The position numbers were made by a program, and so were the translations under genes. The notes beneath the pieces are model-generated. The model had not been told where the DNA came from. It searched no databases and saw only the letters and a list, made by a program, of their open reading frames with translations. Shown here one piece after another: positions 42,719-51,705 of a DNA stretch of 52,813 nucleotides; positions within the stretch are counted from its first letter, which is position 1, and each line of letters opens with the position of its first letter. The stretch comes from Rhizobiaceae bacterium (GTDB lineage: Bacteria > Pseudomonadota > Alphaproteobacteria > Rhizobiales > Rhizobiaceae): the NCBI GenBank assembly GCA_027483885.1, contig JAIXTO010000155.1, forward strand, positions 1 through 52,813. The letters are read 5' to 3'.

Positions 42719-44611
42719 ATGGCCATGGACAATGTCGCCAGCCGTGAGGGCAAAGATTTCGAATATATCGTCGTGGGGTCCGGTGCGGGGGGCGGAACGC
42801 TTGCGGCTCGTCTGGCGGAGGCCGGCGCAAAGGTTCTCCTCATTGAAGCGGGCGGCGATCCGCGCACGTTGAAGGGTGGCGATCCCGCTTACCCTGGCGA
42901 AAACCGTCTGCCGGATGACTATGACGTGCCGGTCCTGCATCCCTTCGCCTCCGAAAACACCGGCATGCGCTGGGATTTCTTCGTCCGGCATTATTCCAGC
43001 CGCAAGCTGCAGGAACGCGATCCGAAATTCGTGCCCGAAGAGGACGGTGTGCTTTATCCACGGGCCGGAACGCTCGGTGGCTGTACCGCGCACAATGCGC
43101 AGATCATGGTCTATCCGCACAATGCCGATTGGGACGGCATTGCCGAACTCACCGGCGACGACAGCTGGAACCACCACAACATGCGCAAGATTTTCGAGCG
43201 CATGGAAAACTGCCATCACCGCTTCTTTCTCTATCGCTGGCTGGCAAAGCTCGGCATCAACCCGACGCGGCACGGATGGAAAGGCTGGCTTCGAACCGAA
43301 AAGGCCATTCCGCTCCAGGCACTCGGCGATAGAGGGCTCGTCACAACCATCCTCGACAGCGCGGTCAAGGCAGGCAAGGCCCAGCCCAACCGGGAGGAGG
43401 GGTTCGACTGGACCGTCCAAGGCCAGGGAGACCCCAATGACTGGCGCCTGGTTGCCAAGAATGCCACCGGCATCCGTTATCCGCCGCTCTCCAACCGCAA
43501 CCACCAGCGGCTGGGCACGCGCGAGCGGGTGCTTGAGGTGCAGGAGCGTTATCCCGACCGGTTGACGGTGCTTCTCGATACACTCGTTACCCGCGTTCTG
43601 TTTGATGAGCGCAACCGCGCCATCGGTGTCGAGGTGATGCAGGGTGAACGGCTATACCGCGCTGCCTACAATCCGGTGAATGCAGAGCCTCCGCGTCAGG
43701 AAATCCTGTGTTCGCGCGAGGTTATCCTGTCGGGCGGCGCCTTCAACACCCCGCAGCTTCTGATGCTCTCGGGCATCGGGCCGAAGGCGCATCTGGAAGA
43801 ACACGGGATCCCCGTGCGCGTCGATCTGCCGGGCGTCGGTCGCAACATGCAGGATCGTTACGAGGTCGGTGTCGTCAACGAGATGAACACCGACTGGGAG
43901 GTGCTGAAGGGGGCGAAATTTGCTGCCGGCGATCCGCAGTATCAGGAATGGAAAAACCGGCGTAGCGGCGTCTATACGACAAACGGCGCCGTCATTGCCG
44001 TCATCAAGCGCTCGCTGCCGGAGAGGCCGCTGCCGGATCTCTTCTGCTTCGGGCTGCTGGGCCTGTTTCGCGGTTATTTCCCCGGTTATTCGGCGCTGTT
44101 TCCCGCTCATCTCAATTATCTCACCTGGGCGATCCTCAAGGCGCACACGGTCAACACGGCTGGCTCCGTTACCTTGCGTTCGGCCGATCCGCGCGACCGG
44201 CCGCAGATCGAGTTTCGCTATTTCGAGGAAGGCAATGACGGCAACGGCGCCGATCTGGAATCCGTCGTTGCCGGCATCAAGTTCGTGCGCGCCATGACGG
44301 CGCCGCTGAAGAAGCTCGGCCTTATCGTCAAGGAACACCTGCCGGGGGAACAGGTGCAAAGCGACGAGGCTTTGGCGCAATTCGTGCGCGACAATGCCTG
44401 GGGCCACCACGCCTCCTGCACCTGCCCGATCGGCCCGCGCGACCGTTTTGGCGTGCTGGCGAGCGATTTTACCGTGCATGGCGTGCGGGGACTGCGGGTG
44501 GTGGATGCGAGCGTCTTTCCGCGCATTCCCGGCTTCTTCATCGTCAGCGCCGTCTACATGATCGGCGAAAAGGCCGCCGATGTGATCCTGCAGCAATCCG
44601 GCCGCGCCTGA
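42719..44611 (+). CDS. GMC-family FAD oxidoreductase
   Basis: 630 residues from ATG 42719 (GGGGGA upstream; TTG 42704 or ATG 42725 possible). The FAD dinucleotide fold is at the N-terminus (VVGSGAGGG, about 18-26, then VLLIEAGGD), GMC signature 1 as [14 protein letters not shown] and signature 2 as [18 protein letters not shown]. The first active-site His is in GHHASCT (562-568). At the second active-site position, normally His or Asn, the protein has [14 protein letters not shown] (604-617) with Phe607. No signal peptide is seen. Relatives oxidise alcohols or sterols and some pass electrons to cytochrome c; the upstream cytochrome suggests that here, though they would be in different compartments. 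Confidence 0.9.
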   Translation: MAMDNVASREGKDFEYIVVGSGAGGGTLAARLAEAGAKVLLIEAGGDPRTLKGGDPAYPGENRLPDDYDVPVLHPFASENTGMRWDFFVRHYSSRKLQERDPKFVPEEDGVLYPRAGTLGGCTAHNAQIMVYPHNADWDGIAELTGDDSWNHHNMRKIFERMENCHHRFFLYRWLAKLGINPTRHGWKGWLRTEKAIPLQALGDRGLVTTILDSAVKAGKAQPNREEGFDWTVQGQGDPNDWRLVAKNATGIRYPPLSNRNHQRLGTRERVLEVQERYPDRLTVLLDTLVTRVLFDERNRAIGVEVMQGERLYRAAYNPVNAEPPRQEILCSREVILSGGAFNTPQLLMLSGIGPKAHLEEHGIPVRVDLPGVGRNMQDRYEVGVVNEMNTDWEVLKGAKFAAGDPQYQEWKNRRSGVYTTNGAVIAVIKRSLPERPLPDLFCFGLLGLFRGYFPGYSALFPAHLNYLTWAILKAHTVNTAGSVTLRSADPRDRPQIEFRYFEEGNDGNGADLESVVAGIKFVRAMTAPLKKLGLIVKEHLPGEQVQSDEALAQFVRDNAWGHHASCTCPIGPRDRFGVLASDFTVHGVRGLRVVDASVFPRIPGFFIVSAVYMIGEKAADVILQQSGRA

Positions 44612-44642
44612 AAGTGGACGCCAGCCCAGATGGAGGGATGTG

Positions 44643-47510
44643 ATGCACCAGAACCAGACGGCGATGCCGCTCGATACCGAAACCCTGCTGCGGCAGGAAG
44701 CATTTGAGATCGAGGGCGAGATCATTGCCCATAGTGTCGATGGCGTTGAGCTGAACCGCCGGTTGAACCGGCTGAACCGCTCGGCCCTTTGCATCTCCGG
44801 CGGCGGCATCCGCAGCGCAACCTTCGCGCTCGGCGTCATCCAGGCGCTCGCCGCCCATCCACGAAGACCGGGACACGAACCAGCCAGGCCGGAGGATGCC
44901 CTGCTTGGGCGTTTCCGCTATCTTTCCACCGTGTCGGGCGGGGGCTATATCGGCAGCTGGCTTTCGGCCTGGCTCAGTCGCGAAAGTTTTGGCGAAGTTC
45001 AGCAGCAGTTGACCGAGCGGCCGGAAGGGCCGAACGCGGAGCCCGCAGCCATCCGCGATCTGCGCCGCGACAGCAATTATCTGACGCCGCAGGTGGGGCT
45101 GACATCCGTCGATACCTGGACGGCGGCCTCCATTGTGGTGCGCAACCTTGTGTTGATCTGGCTTCTGGTCATTTCAGCCTTGGCGACTGCGCTTCTGGTG
45201 TTGAAAATCGTGCTGGTGAGCATTTCCTCGGTCGGAGCAACAGGCCCCTTGGCTGAGATGCCGGCCGCACGATGGACGCTGTTTGGCGGCGGGCTACTGC
45301 TCCTGCTGATCGGCCAGCACTATACGCTGACCAACTATTCCCGTAGCGATGGCCGCGGTGGCAATCAGGTCCGCTTCGTGAGGTTTGATCTGCTGGCCGC
45401 CGCGTTTGGTGGCGCCTTCCTCACCACCTGGGCCATCCTTCCCATTGGCTGGGATGCAGTGGCACCCTCGATCCCGCTTGTCCTTGGTTTTGGGGTCGCC
45501 ATGTTTTCCGCAAGCTTCCTCCTCTCCTTTCCTTCGCATATTGGCCAGCCGCACAATCCCTGGCTGAGGCTTGCCCGCTGGATGGTGGCGGGCCTCGTCT
45601 GGGGTGGCGTCGTGTCCGTCGGCCTGATGCTGGTGGTGGATATCGCCTATGCGCCGGCAAGACTTCTGGTGCTCGTCGTGTTCGGCCCACCCTGGCTGCT
45701 GATGGCGCAGATCACAGCCGAGACCATCTATGTCGCCGCCACCAGCAGCGAAACCCGCTCCGACGCACAGCGGGAATGGCTTGCGCGCGCCGCGGGCCTT
45801 TTTGTGGCGGCCGGTGTCTGCTGGACGGCAGCAGTCGTGCTGGGGGTGCTCGGCTCGCGCCTGATGGATGCCTTGCTGACCGATACGAGCTATGTCTACC
45901 AGTCGCTGACCGGTGGCGGTCTTGCCGCAACCGCAGGTGTTGCACTTGTCAGCAGCGGTGGCGATGGGGGCGGGGGCGAGCGCGGGGTGGTGGCCGGATC
46001 GCTGGCGCGGTTGCGCAAATTTCTCCAGGTCGCCGGTGGCCAGGTGTTTCTCGCCCTGCTGCTGATCGTTCTCTCCGGTGTGCTTGATTATGCTCTGTTG
46101 GGGGGATCGCTGCTGGATCTGCTTCTCGCCAATGCCACCAAGGCGCCTGCCACGGTCAGTGCCGATGGGACGGAACTCGATGCGCTGCTGTTTGGTCTCA
46201 AGCTGGAGCCGCCGGTCGCAGAAGTCGAAGTGCTGGGGAGGCTTCTTCTGGGGGGAGCCGTGCTCGGGGTACTGGCCACTGTTGTCTCGCGCAGCGTCAA
46301 CATCAACCGCTTTTCTCTTCACGATCTCTATCGCAACCGGCTGGTTCGGGCCTATCTCGGGGCCACCCACAAGACGCGCAGGCCGAACCCGTTCACCGGC
46401 TTTGATATGGATGACAATCCGTCCATGTATCAAATCTGGCCGCAGGCCAAAGCGACGCATGAGCCGCGCGTCTCGCGCCTCTTCCACGTGGTCAACTGCA
46501 CGCTGAACGTCGTGTCCACAAGCAACAAGGCCTGGCAGCAGCGCAAGGCCATCTCGTTCGTCGTGACACCGCGCCATGCCGGTGCCGCCGATCTGGACCC
46601 ATGCCCGCGCTGGGCAGGCCATACCGGCCGTTATGCCGGCGCCTATCGGCCGGCGAACAGCTATGGCGGCAAGCAGGGGATTTCGCTCGGCACGGCGATG
46701 GCCATTTCCGGCGCTGCGGCCAATCCCAACATGGGCTATAACTCAGCGCCTTCGGTGACACTGCTCTTTGCGCTTTTCAACGTGCGTCTCGGCTGGTGGC
46801 TGGGCAATCCGGGACTGCCAGGCAGAAACACCTGGCGCCTCAGCGGTCCCCGTCAGGCCATTGTTCCCTGGTTCGATGAAGCTTTCGGGCGCACCACGTC
46901 CGACCGCGCCTATATCAATCTCTCCGATGGCGGTCATTTCGAGAACCTTGGCCTTTACGAAATGGTGCGGCGGCGCTGCCGGCTGATCGTGCTGTCGGAT
47001 GCCGGCTGCGATCCCGATTTCACCTTCGCCGATCTCGGCAATGCCGTGCGCAAGATCCAGATCGATCTCGGCGTATCGGTGTCCTTTCCTCATCTTGACC
47101 AGTTGCACGCCCGCATTCGCTCCGGCGACAAGCCGAGCGCTGCGCCCTACTGCACCGTCGGGCACATTCATTATGCCGATGCCGACGGGGCGGGCGAGGA
47201 TGGTTATATCCTTTATATCAAGCCGAGCTATCACGGCACGGAAGAGGCGGGCATCCGGGCCTATGCCAATGAGGATGAGAGCTTTCCGCACGATCCGACC
47301 GCCGACCAGTGGTTCGACGAATCCCAGTTCGAAAGTTATCGCTCGCTGGGGTTCGAGATCGTTGACGAACTGCTTTCCAGCCTGCCGAAAGCCGTACAAG
47401 GCGCAGACCTTGAAGCCATTTTGAGCGCGCTTTCGCGCGAGGAAGGCCAGACGACAGGAAATGTGGTGTCGATGCAGCCAGCGGCGGTCGATGCCACCGC
47501 TGCCGAATGA
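44643..47510 (+). CDS. polytopic patatin-like phospholipase-type protein
   Basis: 955 residues from ATG 44643 (GGAGG upstream; GTG 44640 is adjacent). The oxyanion loop LCISGGGIRSATFALGVIQ (about 53-71), the nucleophile elbow STVSGGGYIG with Ser98 (T-V-S-G-G instead of GxSxG), and the catalytic LSDGGHFENLGLYE with Asp762 identify a patatin/cPLA2-like acyl hydrolase. Between Ser98 and Asp762 lie about ten hydrophobic segments (roughly residues 165-570), so the hydrolase halves are joined through a membrane domain. A soluble stretch (570-750) follows with conserved-looking FTGFDMDDNPSMYQIWPQ and GTAMAISGAAANPNMGY. It starts 31 bases after the GMC stop, in the same transcript. Likely a membrane lipid hydrolase, substrate unknown. 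Confidence 0.87.
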   Translation: MHQNQTAMPLDTETLLRQEAFEIEGEIIAHSVDGVELNRRLNRLNRSALCISGGGIRSATFALGVIQALAAHPRRPGHEPARPEDALLGRFRYLSTVSGGGYIGSWLSAWLSRESFGEVQQQLTERPEGPNAEPAAIRDLRRDSNYLTPQVGLTSVDTWTAASIVVRNLVLIWLLVISALATALLVLKIVLVSISSVGATGPLAEMPAARWTLFGGGLLLLLIGQHYTLTNYSRSDGRGGNQVRFVRFDLLAAAFGGAFLTTWAILPIGWDAVAPSIPLVLGFGVAMFSASFLLSFPSHIGQPHNPWLRLARWMVAGLVWGGVVSVGLMLVVDIAYAPARLLVLVVFGPPWLLMAQITAETIYVAATSSETRSDAQREWLARAAGLFVAAGVCWTAAVVLGVLGSRLMDALLTDTSYVYQSLTGGGLAATAGVALVSSGGDGGGGERGVVAGSLARLRKFLQVAGGQVFLALLLIVLSGVLDYALLGGSLLDLLLANATKAPATVSADGTELDALLFGLKLEPPVAEVEVLGRLLLGGAVLGVLATVVSRSVNINRFSLHDLYRNRLVRAYLGATHKTRRPNPFTGFDMDDNPSMYQIWPQAKATHEPRVSRLFHVVNCTLNVVSTSNKAWQQRKAISFVVTPRHAGAADLDPCPRWAGHTGRYAGAYRPANSYGGKQGISLGTAMAISGAAANPNMGYNSAPSVTLLFALFNVRLGWWLGNPGLPGRNTWRLSGPRQAIVPWFDEAFGRTTSDRAYINLSDGGHFENLGLYEMVRRRCRLIVLSDAGCDPDFTFADLGNAVRKIQIDLGVSVSFPHLDQLHARIRSGDKPSAAPYCTVGHIHYADADGAGEDGYILYIKPSYHGTEEAGIRAYANEDESFPHDPTADQWFDESQFESYRSLGFEIVDELLSSLPKAVQGADLEAILSALSREEGQTTGNVVSMQPAAVDATAAE

Positions 47511-47519
47511 GCCCTCTCG

Positions 47520-48611
47520 TCAGAAACCGATCACCCGCTCTGCCGTCCAATAGAGACCGGTGAGCGCGATGGCCGCCGATGCGGGATGAACAAGGCGGGT
47601 GCGATACCACGGCCGGTCTTTCCACCAGAAGAGAACCAGCCCGTAGGCAAGGCTGACGACGGCAAGCTGGCCTGCCTCGACGCCGAGATTGAAGGCGAGA
47701 ACGGCGGCGAGGCGATCCTGTGCGGGAAGCCCCAGTTCCGTCAGCACGCCGGCAAAGCCAAGACCGTGCATCAGCCCGAAGCCGAAGACCAGCAGCGGCC
47801 GCCACGGCGTCATCTGCCGCACCAGAATGTTTTCGATGGCGACATAGCTGATCGACAGCGCGATCAGCGGCTCGACGATCGAGGCCGGCAGCGCGATGAC
47901 GCCCTGAAGCGCCAGCAGCAGCGTCAGGCAATGGGCCACGGTGAAGGCGGTGATCTGTGTGATGAGCGGCCGCACACGGGTCGTCAGCAGAACGAGCCCC
48001 AGCACGAACAGCACATGATCCGGCCCGCCGGGCACGATGTGGGTAAAGCCAAGCAGCAGATACTGCGCAACAATCCGCAGCAGTGTTTCGGCAGGGCCGG
48101 GGGAAAACGGCATTGGCGGGCTCGGCTCGTCACCCTCCACCCAGTAGGTCCGCTCGGACAATTGCAGCGCATAGCGGCTTTTGAGGAGATCGAACTGCCA
48201 GACCATTGCCTTGGCATTGTCCGGCATGGCGCCCGCCACCTTCAGCACGAGCAGCGCCGGGCGCGAGATATCCGCCGGGAGTTCAAGGCGCTCGATCTCC
48301 ACCGTGACGGGCATCGGCGCCGCATCGATGGTGACATGGAAATACGCGGGCAGTTCGACTTCGAACCGCTTGAGAAGGGCAAGCGCCTGTGCCTCATCGA
48401 GATGACGGCTGGGCGGCAGCCCCGCCTGAAGTTCCAGCCGGTTGATGAGCGCTGTCGGGGCCGTGGTGAAAAGGGCGCTCCAGGATGCAGCCTCACGCGC
48501 GATGATCACCCGGCTTTCGCCGATTTCATGGGCGGCTGAGGTCTGTCCCAACAACACCGAGAAGAACAGCAGAAGAAACTGCGCGAACGGGCGGATGCAG
48601 TCTTTCATCAT
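47520..48611 (-). CDS. HupE/UreJ-family membrane protein
   Basis: 363 residues from ATG 48611, which overlaps the DUF4198 stop (ATGA). A signal peptide ends in TSAA; a periplasmic domain of about 150 residues follows (HEIGESRVIIARE, VELPAYFHVTID), then the HupE/UreJ_2 membrane domain with GFTHIVPGGPDHVLFVLGL, FTVAHCLTLLLA, GFGLMHGLGFAGVL and FNLGVEAGQ. The conserved His/Asp residues in these helices suggest metal (nickel or cobalt type) transport, although this longer class is uncharacterised. Last gene of the minus-strand trio; it ends nine bases from the patatin stop. Confidence 0.9.
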   Translation of the reverse strand: MMKDCIRPFAQFLLLFFSVLLGQTSAAHEIGESRVIIAREAASWSALFTTAPTALINRLELQAGLPPSRHLDEAQALALLKRFEVELPAYFHVTIDAAPMPVTVEIERLELPADISRPALLVLKVAGAMPDNAKAMVWQFDLLKSRYALQLSERTYWVEGDEPSPPMPFSPGPAETLLRIVAQYLLLGFTHIVPGGPDHVLFVLGLVLLTTRVRPLITQITAFTVAHCLTLLLALQGVIALPASIVEPLIALSISYVAIENILVRQMTPWRPLLVFGFGLMHGLGFAGVLTELGLPAQDRLAAVLAFNLGVEAGQLAVVSLAYGLVLFWWKDRPWYRTRLVHPASAAIALTGLYWTAERVIGF

Positions 48612-49447
48612 GGCTCCGGCTTCTGGAATGTGAGGGACGACCAATGGCTTTGCCAGTCTTCGTTGCTGAACCAGCCGGCCCGTTCCATCCAGACGATCTG
48701 CAGCAGCCAGATGCCGCCACGCCGCAGTGGCAGGGAAAACCGGCCGTCGGTGCCGGTGCGGACGCTCTGCGCGTGGCGCGGATCGTCCTTTGCTCTTGCA
48801 ATGAGGAGGCCGCCGGCAAGCGGATCTCCTTGCCAGAGAACCCGGCCGCTGACGCCGGGTGTGCGATCCTGTGTGGGATCGCCATCGACAAGGATTTCCA
48901 GCCTCTGTCCAAGGGGCTTGCCGCCCAGAAAAGGGTCAGCCACTGCCCCGCCGAGCAGCGTCTTTGCATGGCGATAGAAATTTTCCCGCCCAGGCTCCAG
49001 GCTTTCATGGCGCGTTGCGCGCTCGCGGATCGCCCATTCCAGGCCATGGCTTTCGAGATAGCGTTCGAAGCGATCGGAGGGCAGGGTGACGGTGCCGCCG
49101 GCGCCGCTATAGGCAATGAGCGCGGTGCGCCCGCCCTCTGCTGCGATCATACCCGCCGGCGACAGGCCGTCTGCGCCGGAGATCGGGCGCGGTGCGCCAT
49201 CTGCGATCAGCAGTACAAAGAGATCGGTGGCTCCGGCGCGCCGGGGCACGGAATCTCCGATGAATTCCTCGCCGACCTTCAGATCGATCGCGACGGCAGC
49301 GCCGGCGCCGGGGGTAAAGTGCGATGGCTCGATCCAGAAATCATGGGCGGGGGCTGGACCTGCGACAAGGAGCGCTGCTGCAAATTTAAGCGCTGGCCAG
49401 GATGCAGGCCAGCGCCCTTTCACCCTCTCAGGTCGTCGCCAGCGCAT
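48608..49447 (-). CDS. secreted DUF4198-like protein
   Basis: 279 residues. A basic N-terminus and hydrophobic stretch (LKFAAALLVAGPAPA) form a signal peptide with cleavage before HDFWIEPSHF, the hallmark start of DUF4198 periplasmic proteins, which are often found with metal uptake genes. The C-terminal half ends in a carboxypeptidase-regulatory-like beta-sandwich (VSGRVLWQGDPLAGGLLIA ... TDGRFSLPLRRGGIWLLQIVW). The start at 49447 overlaps the DUF4331 gene by 20 bases, and the ribosome binding site is weak. Middle gene of the trio. Confidence 0.83.
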   Translation of the reverse strand: MRWRRPERVKGRWPASWPALKFAAALLVAGPAPAHDFWIEPSHFTPGAGAAVAIDLKVGEEFIGDSVPRRAGATDLFVLLIADGAPRPISGADGLSPAGMIAAEGGRTALIAYSGAGGTVTLPSDRFERYLESHGLEWAIRERATRHESLEPGRENFYRHAKTLLGGAVADPFLGGKPLGQRLEILVDGDPTQDRTPGVSGRVLWQGDPLAGGLLIARAKDDPRHAQSVRTGTDGRFSLPLRRGGIWLLQIVWMERAGWFSNEDWQSHWSSLTFQKPEP

Positions 49448-50639
49448 AGACGTTCCGGATCGCCCGCCAGAGATGGCGCAGGATCACACGCAGCCCCTGC
49501 ACAATGGCCCAGGACACCAGAAGCAGCAGGATGATGCCGGCAACGATATAGGGTGTCAGCGAGTGGGTGGGAGCCGGTGCCGGCGGCTTTTCAGGCCAGG
49601 GTTCGGCGAGATACGGAAACTCCGGCAGAAACGCCTTGTCGTTCTTGGTCGAACGGGGAAAGCCGCCCTCGATGAAGGAAATATCCATCAGCAGGCAGTC
49701 GCCGGCAGCACAGGTCTGCGCCACGACGTCATCGTCGATCCGCCGGCCGTTCGGATAACCGACCGGGAAGCGGTCGCTGTAGATCATCACGTCCGGCTGG
49801 TTGTCGTATTTGCGCAGAAGAAACGACGTCTCCATCAGTTCTGCCAGCGCTCTGGCCCACCACTGCGTGGTTCCCTTGAGAAAATTATAGACGTTGTTCG
49901 TGCGGGTGGAATGCTCCATCAGCGCTGTCACCTGCTCATTGGCGGCAACCGTGTTGAGAAAGCCGAAGCGCGGCAGCTGTGTGCGGATGGAGCGGCCGAC
50001 ATGATCGATCTGCTTGCCGTCCTTTGCCGTCGTGCCCCAGAGGATAAAGTCCTTCTGGCCCGCGGGAAAAGCATTGCGTGGAATGCTAAACGCCATGGTG
50101 ATGGCGTTGACGCCGTAAAAGCGGGGGAAGTTGAACGGATCGTCCCGCACGCCGAAATTCGTGCGGATATCGTTGATGTTCTGCAGTCCCTCGTATTCGA
50201 TGCGCTCAAGGCCCGCCTCATTGTTCAGCCGAATGCGAACCTTGGCATCGGCATGAAGTTTTGCCGGCTCAGCCACCGTTCCGCCGTAGCGGGCGACATC
50301 GCCGGCATTGTCGAAGGTGACCGGTGTGGTGAGATCAAGGTTCACCTCGTAGATATAAGGGGAAAGATCGTACGGTGGCTTTGTGCTCAAGGCGCGGCGC
50401 ACATTGAAGATCAGGATCAGCCGGTCGCCGTCTGGAAAGAAGATGAGATCGGTAATATTGCTTTCCGGCCCCATCAGGTTGCTCGGGTCGGCATGGTCAG
50501 AGGCAACCGCTGTCGTTGCCCATCCAAGGCAGGCCATGACGAGGCCTGCCCATAGTCTCCTCGTTCCCGCGCCTGCCGTCCGGCGTGGCCGACGGACCCT
50601 CTCCATCCACTGTACCAACTGCCAAAAATACCTGCCCAT
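49428..50639 (-). CDS. DUF4331-family protein with C-terminal membrane anchor
   Basis: 403 residues from ATG 50639, selected because TTGGAGG stands six bases upstream (the frame is open to 50729). A signal peptide ends at TTAVA, then comes the family start SDHADPSNLMGPESNITDLIFFPDGDRLILIFNV. The domain runs to about residue 330, followed by a proline-rich linker (EKPPAPAPTHS) and one membrane helix (YIVAGIILLLLVSWAIVQGL) with a basic tail, so the domain should be held on the periplasmic side. Function unknown; DUF4331 proteins are often encoded near HupE/UreJ-like genes, as here. First gene of the trio, divergent from glpR. Confidence 0.86.
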   Translation of the reverse strand: MGRYFWQLVQWMERVRRPRRTAGAGTRRLWAGLVMACLGWATTAVASDHADPSNLMGPESNITDLIFFPDGDRLILIFNVRRALSTKPPYDLSPYIYEVNLDLTTPVTFDNAGDVARYGGTVAEPAKLHADAKVRIRLNNEAGLERIEYEGLQNINDIRTNFGVRDDPFNFPRFYGVNAITMAFSIPRNAFPAGQKDFILWGTTAKDGKQIDHVGRSIRTQLPRFGFLNTVAANEQVTALMEHSTRTNNVYNFLKGTTQWWARALAELMETSFLLRKYDNQPDVMIYSDRFPVGYPNGRRIDDDVVAQTCAAGDCLLMDISFIEGGFPRSTKNDKAFLPEFPYLAEPWPEKPPAPAPTHSLTPYIVAGIILLLLVSWAIVQGLRVILRHLWRAIRNVYALATT

Positions 50640-50696
50640 TCCCGCCTCCAAGCCCCTGAGGAAAATACAGTCAGCAATAGAATGCCGAGTAAAATA

Positions 50697-50713
50697 CCCG
50701 CATTGGTAGAATT
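50697..50713 (-). promoter_or_regulatory. 17-base element shared with the cytochrome promoter region
   Basis: Read on the minus strand it is AATTCTACCAATGCGGG, 57 bases before the DUF4331 ATG, matching the element at 40065-40081 in 13 of 17 positions. Just upstream (50712-50721) the sequence TTTAATGCAA is also present at 40083-40092 before the cytochrome gene. Confidence 0.35.
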
Positions 50714-50782
50714 GCATTAAACATGACACGCTTCAAGGTAGATTTTGTGCCGGACAGCCTGTTGCGTCGCCTGTTGATCGCC

Positions 50783-50815
50783 TTTCGTTTTGGTCTAATC
50801 TGAAGCCAAACGAAA
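50783..50815. promoter_or_regulatory. GlpR-type operator at the glpR promoter
   Basis: TTTCGTTT (50783-50790) and AAACGAAA (50808-50815) form a perfect inverted repeat with a 17-base spacer, ending ten bases before the glpR ATG and overlapping its ribosome binding region. The TTCG-type half-site is shared with the repeats before glpD, so autoregulation by GlpR is likely. Confidence 0.65.
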
Positions 50816-50825
50816 AGGAGCCGTC

Positions 50826-51614
50826 ATGCAGCTATCAACACGCCAGATGGAAATCATGGCCCTTGCGCGCGAAGAGGGGCGGGTGCTGGTGGATGAACTG
50901 GCGGCGCGCTTTTCTGTCACGCCACAGACGATCCGCAAGGACCTGAACGACCTCTGCGACGAGCGGGCGCTCACCCGCATCCATGGCGGTGCGGTCTTCC
51001 CGAGCGGCAACGAAAACGTCAAATACGAGGCTCGCCGTTCGATGGCAGCTACGGAAAAGCAGGCGATCGGGCGCGCGGCGGCGGCCCTCATCCCCGACAA
51101 TTCGTCGCTGTTCATCAATATCGGCACAACGACCGAGGCGGTGGGCGATGCATTGACCGAGCATCGCGAACTGATGGTGATCACCAACAATATCAATGTT
51201 GCCAATCGCTTGCGTGTGTTTCCCTCCATCGAGGTCGTCATTGCCGGCGGCGTCGTGCGCGGAACGGACGGGGGTATTGTCGGCGAGGCGGCGGTGGATT
51301 TCATCCGGCAATTCAAGGTGGATTTCGCCGTCATCGGCGCCTCGGCGATCGACGAGGACGGTGCGCTTCTTGATTTTGACTTTCGCGAAGTCAAGGTGGC
51401 GCAGGCCATCATTGCCAATGCTCGCCATGTGATCCTCGTCTCGGACGCCTCCAAGTTCGAGCGCACGGCGCCGGTGCGCATTGGCCACCTGTCGCAGGTC
51501 CACACCTTCATCACCGATCACTGCCCCTTGCCCGGCCTGCGCACCGTGTGCGCCGACAACGATGTGCGCCTGATCGAAACCGCGCCGCGGGCGGACGCGA
51601 TTCGACCGGAGTGA
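50826..51614 (+). CDS. glpR: DeoR-family glycerol-3-phosphate repressor GlpR
   Basis: 262 residues. N-terminal DeoR winged helix (RQMEIMALAREEGRVLVDELAARFSVTPQTIRKDLNDL, RIHGGAV; about 6-60) and the sugar-phosphate-binding DeoR C-terminal domain (FINIGTTTEAVGDAL, VVIAGGVVRGTDGGIVG, DEDGALLDFDFREVKVAQAII, VSDASKFERTAPVRIG). ATG 50826 follows AAAAGGAG. Adjacent to glpD in the same direction with matching operator repeats, which makes GlpR the best call: it represses glycerol use until glycerol-3-phosphate binds. Confidence 0.93.
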   Translation: MQLSTRQMEIMALAREEGRVLVDELAARFSVTPQTIRKDLNDLCDERALTRIHGGAVFPSGNENVKYEARRSMAATEKQAIGRAAAALIPDNSSLFINIGTTTEAVGDALTEHRELMVITNNINVANRLRVFPSIEVVIAGGVVRGTDGGIVGEAAVDFIRQFKVDFAVIGASAIDEDGALLDFDFREVKVAQAIIANARHVILVSDASKFERTAPVRIGHLSQVHTFITDHCPLPGLRTVCADNDVRLIETAPRADAIRPE

Positions 51615-51618
51615 TGAC

Positions 51619-51669
51619 TTCGTTTGACATTCGTTTGTATTTCGATTTAGATGAATTGAATTTCGAAAT
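51619..51669. promoter_or_regulatory. GlpR-type repeat array before glpD
   Basis: Three direct repeats TTCGTTTG, TTCGTTTG and TTCGATTT start at 51619, 51630 and 51641, an exact 11-base period. The perfect palindrome ATTTCGAAAT follows at 51660-51669, again in helical phase (TTCG at 51662). DeoR-type repressors bind such phased TTCG half-sites; the array fills the 91-base gap between glpR and glpD. Confidence 0.7.
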
Positions 51670-51705
51670 CTAGAAAATCGCTGTACTGCGAACAGGAGAC
51701 GGCAG

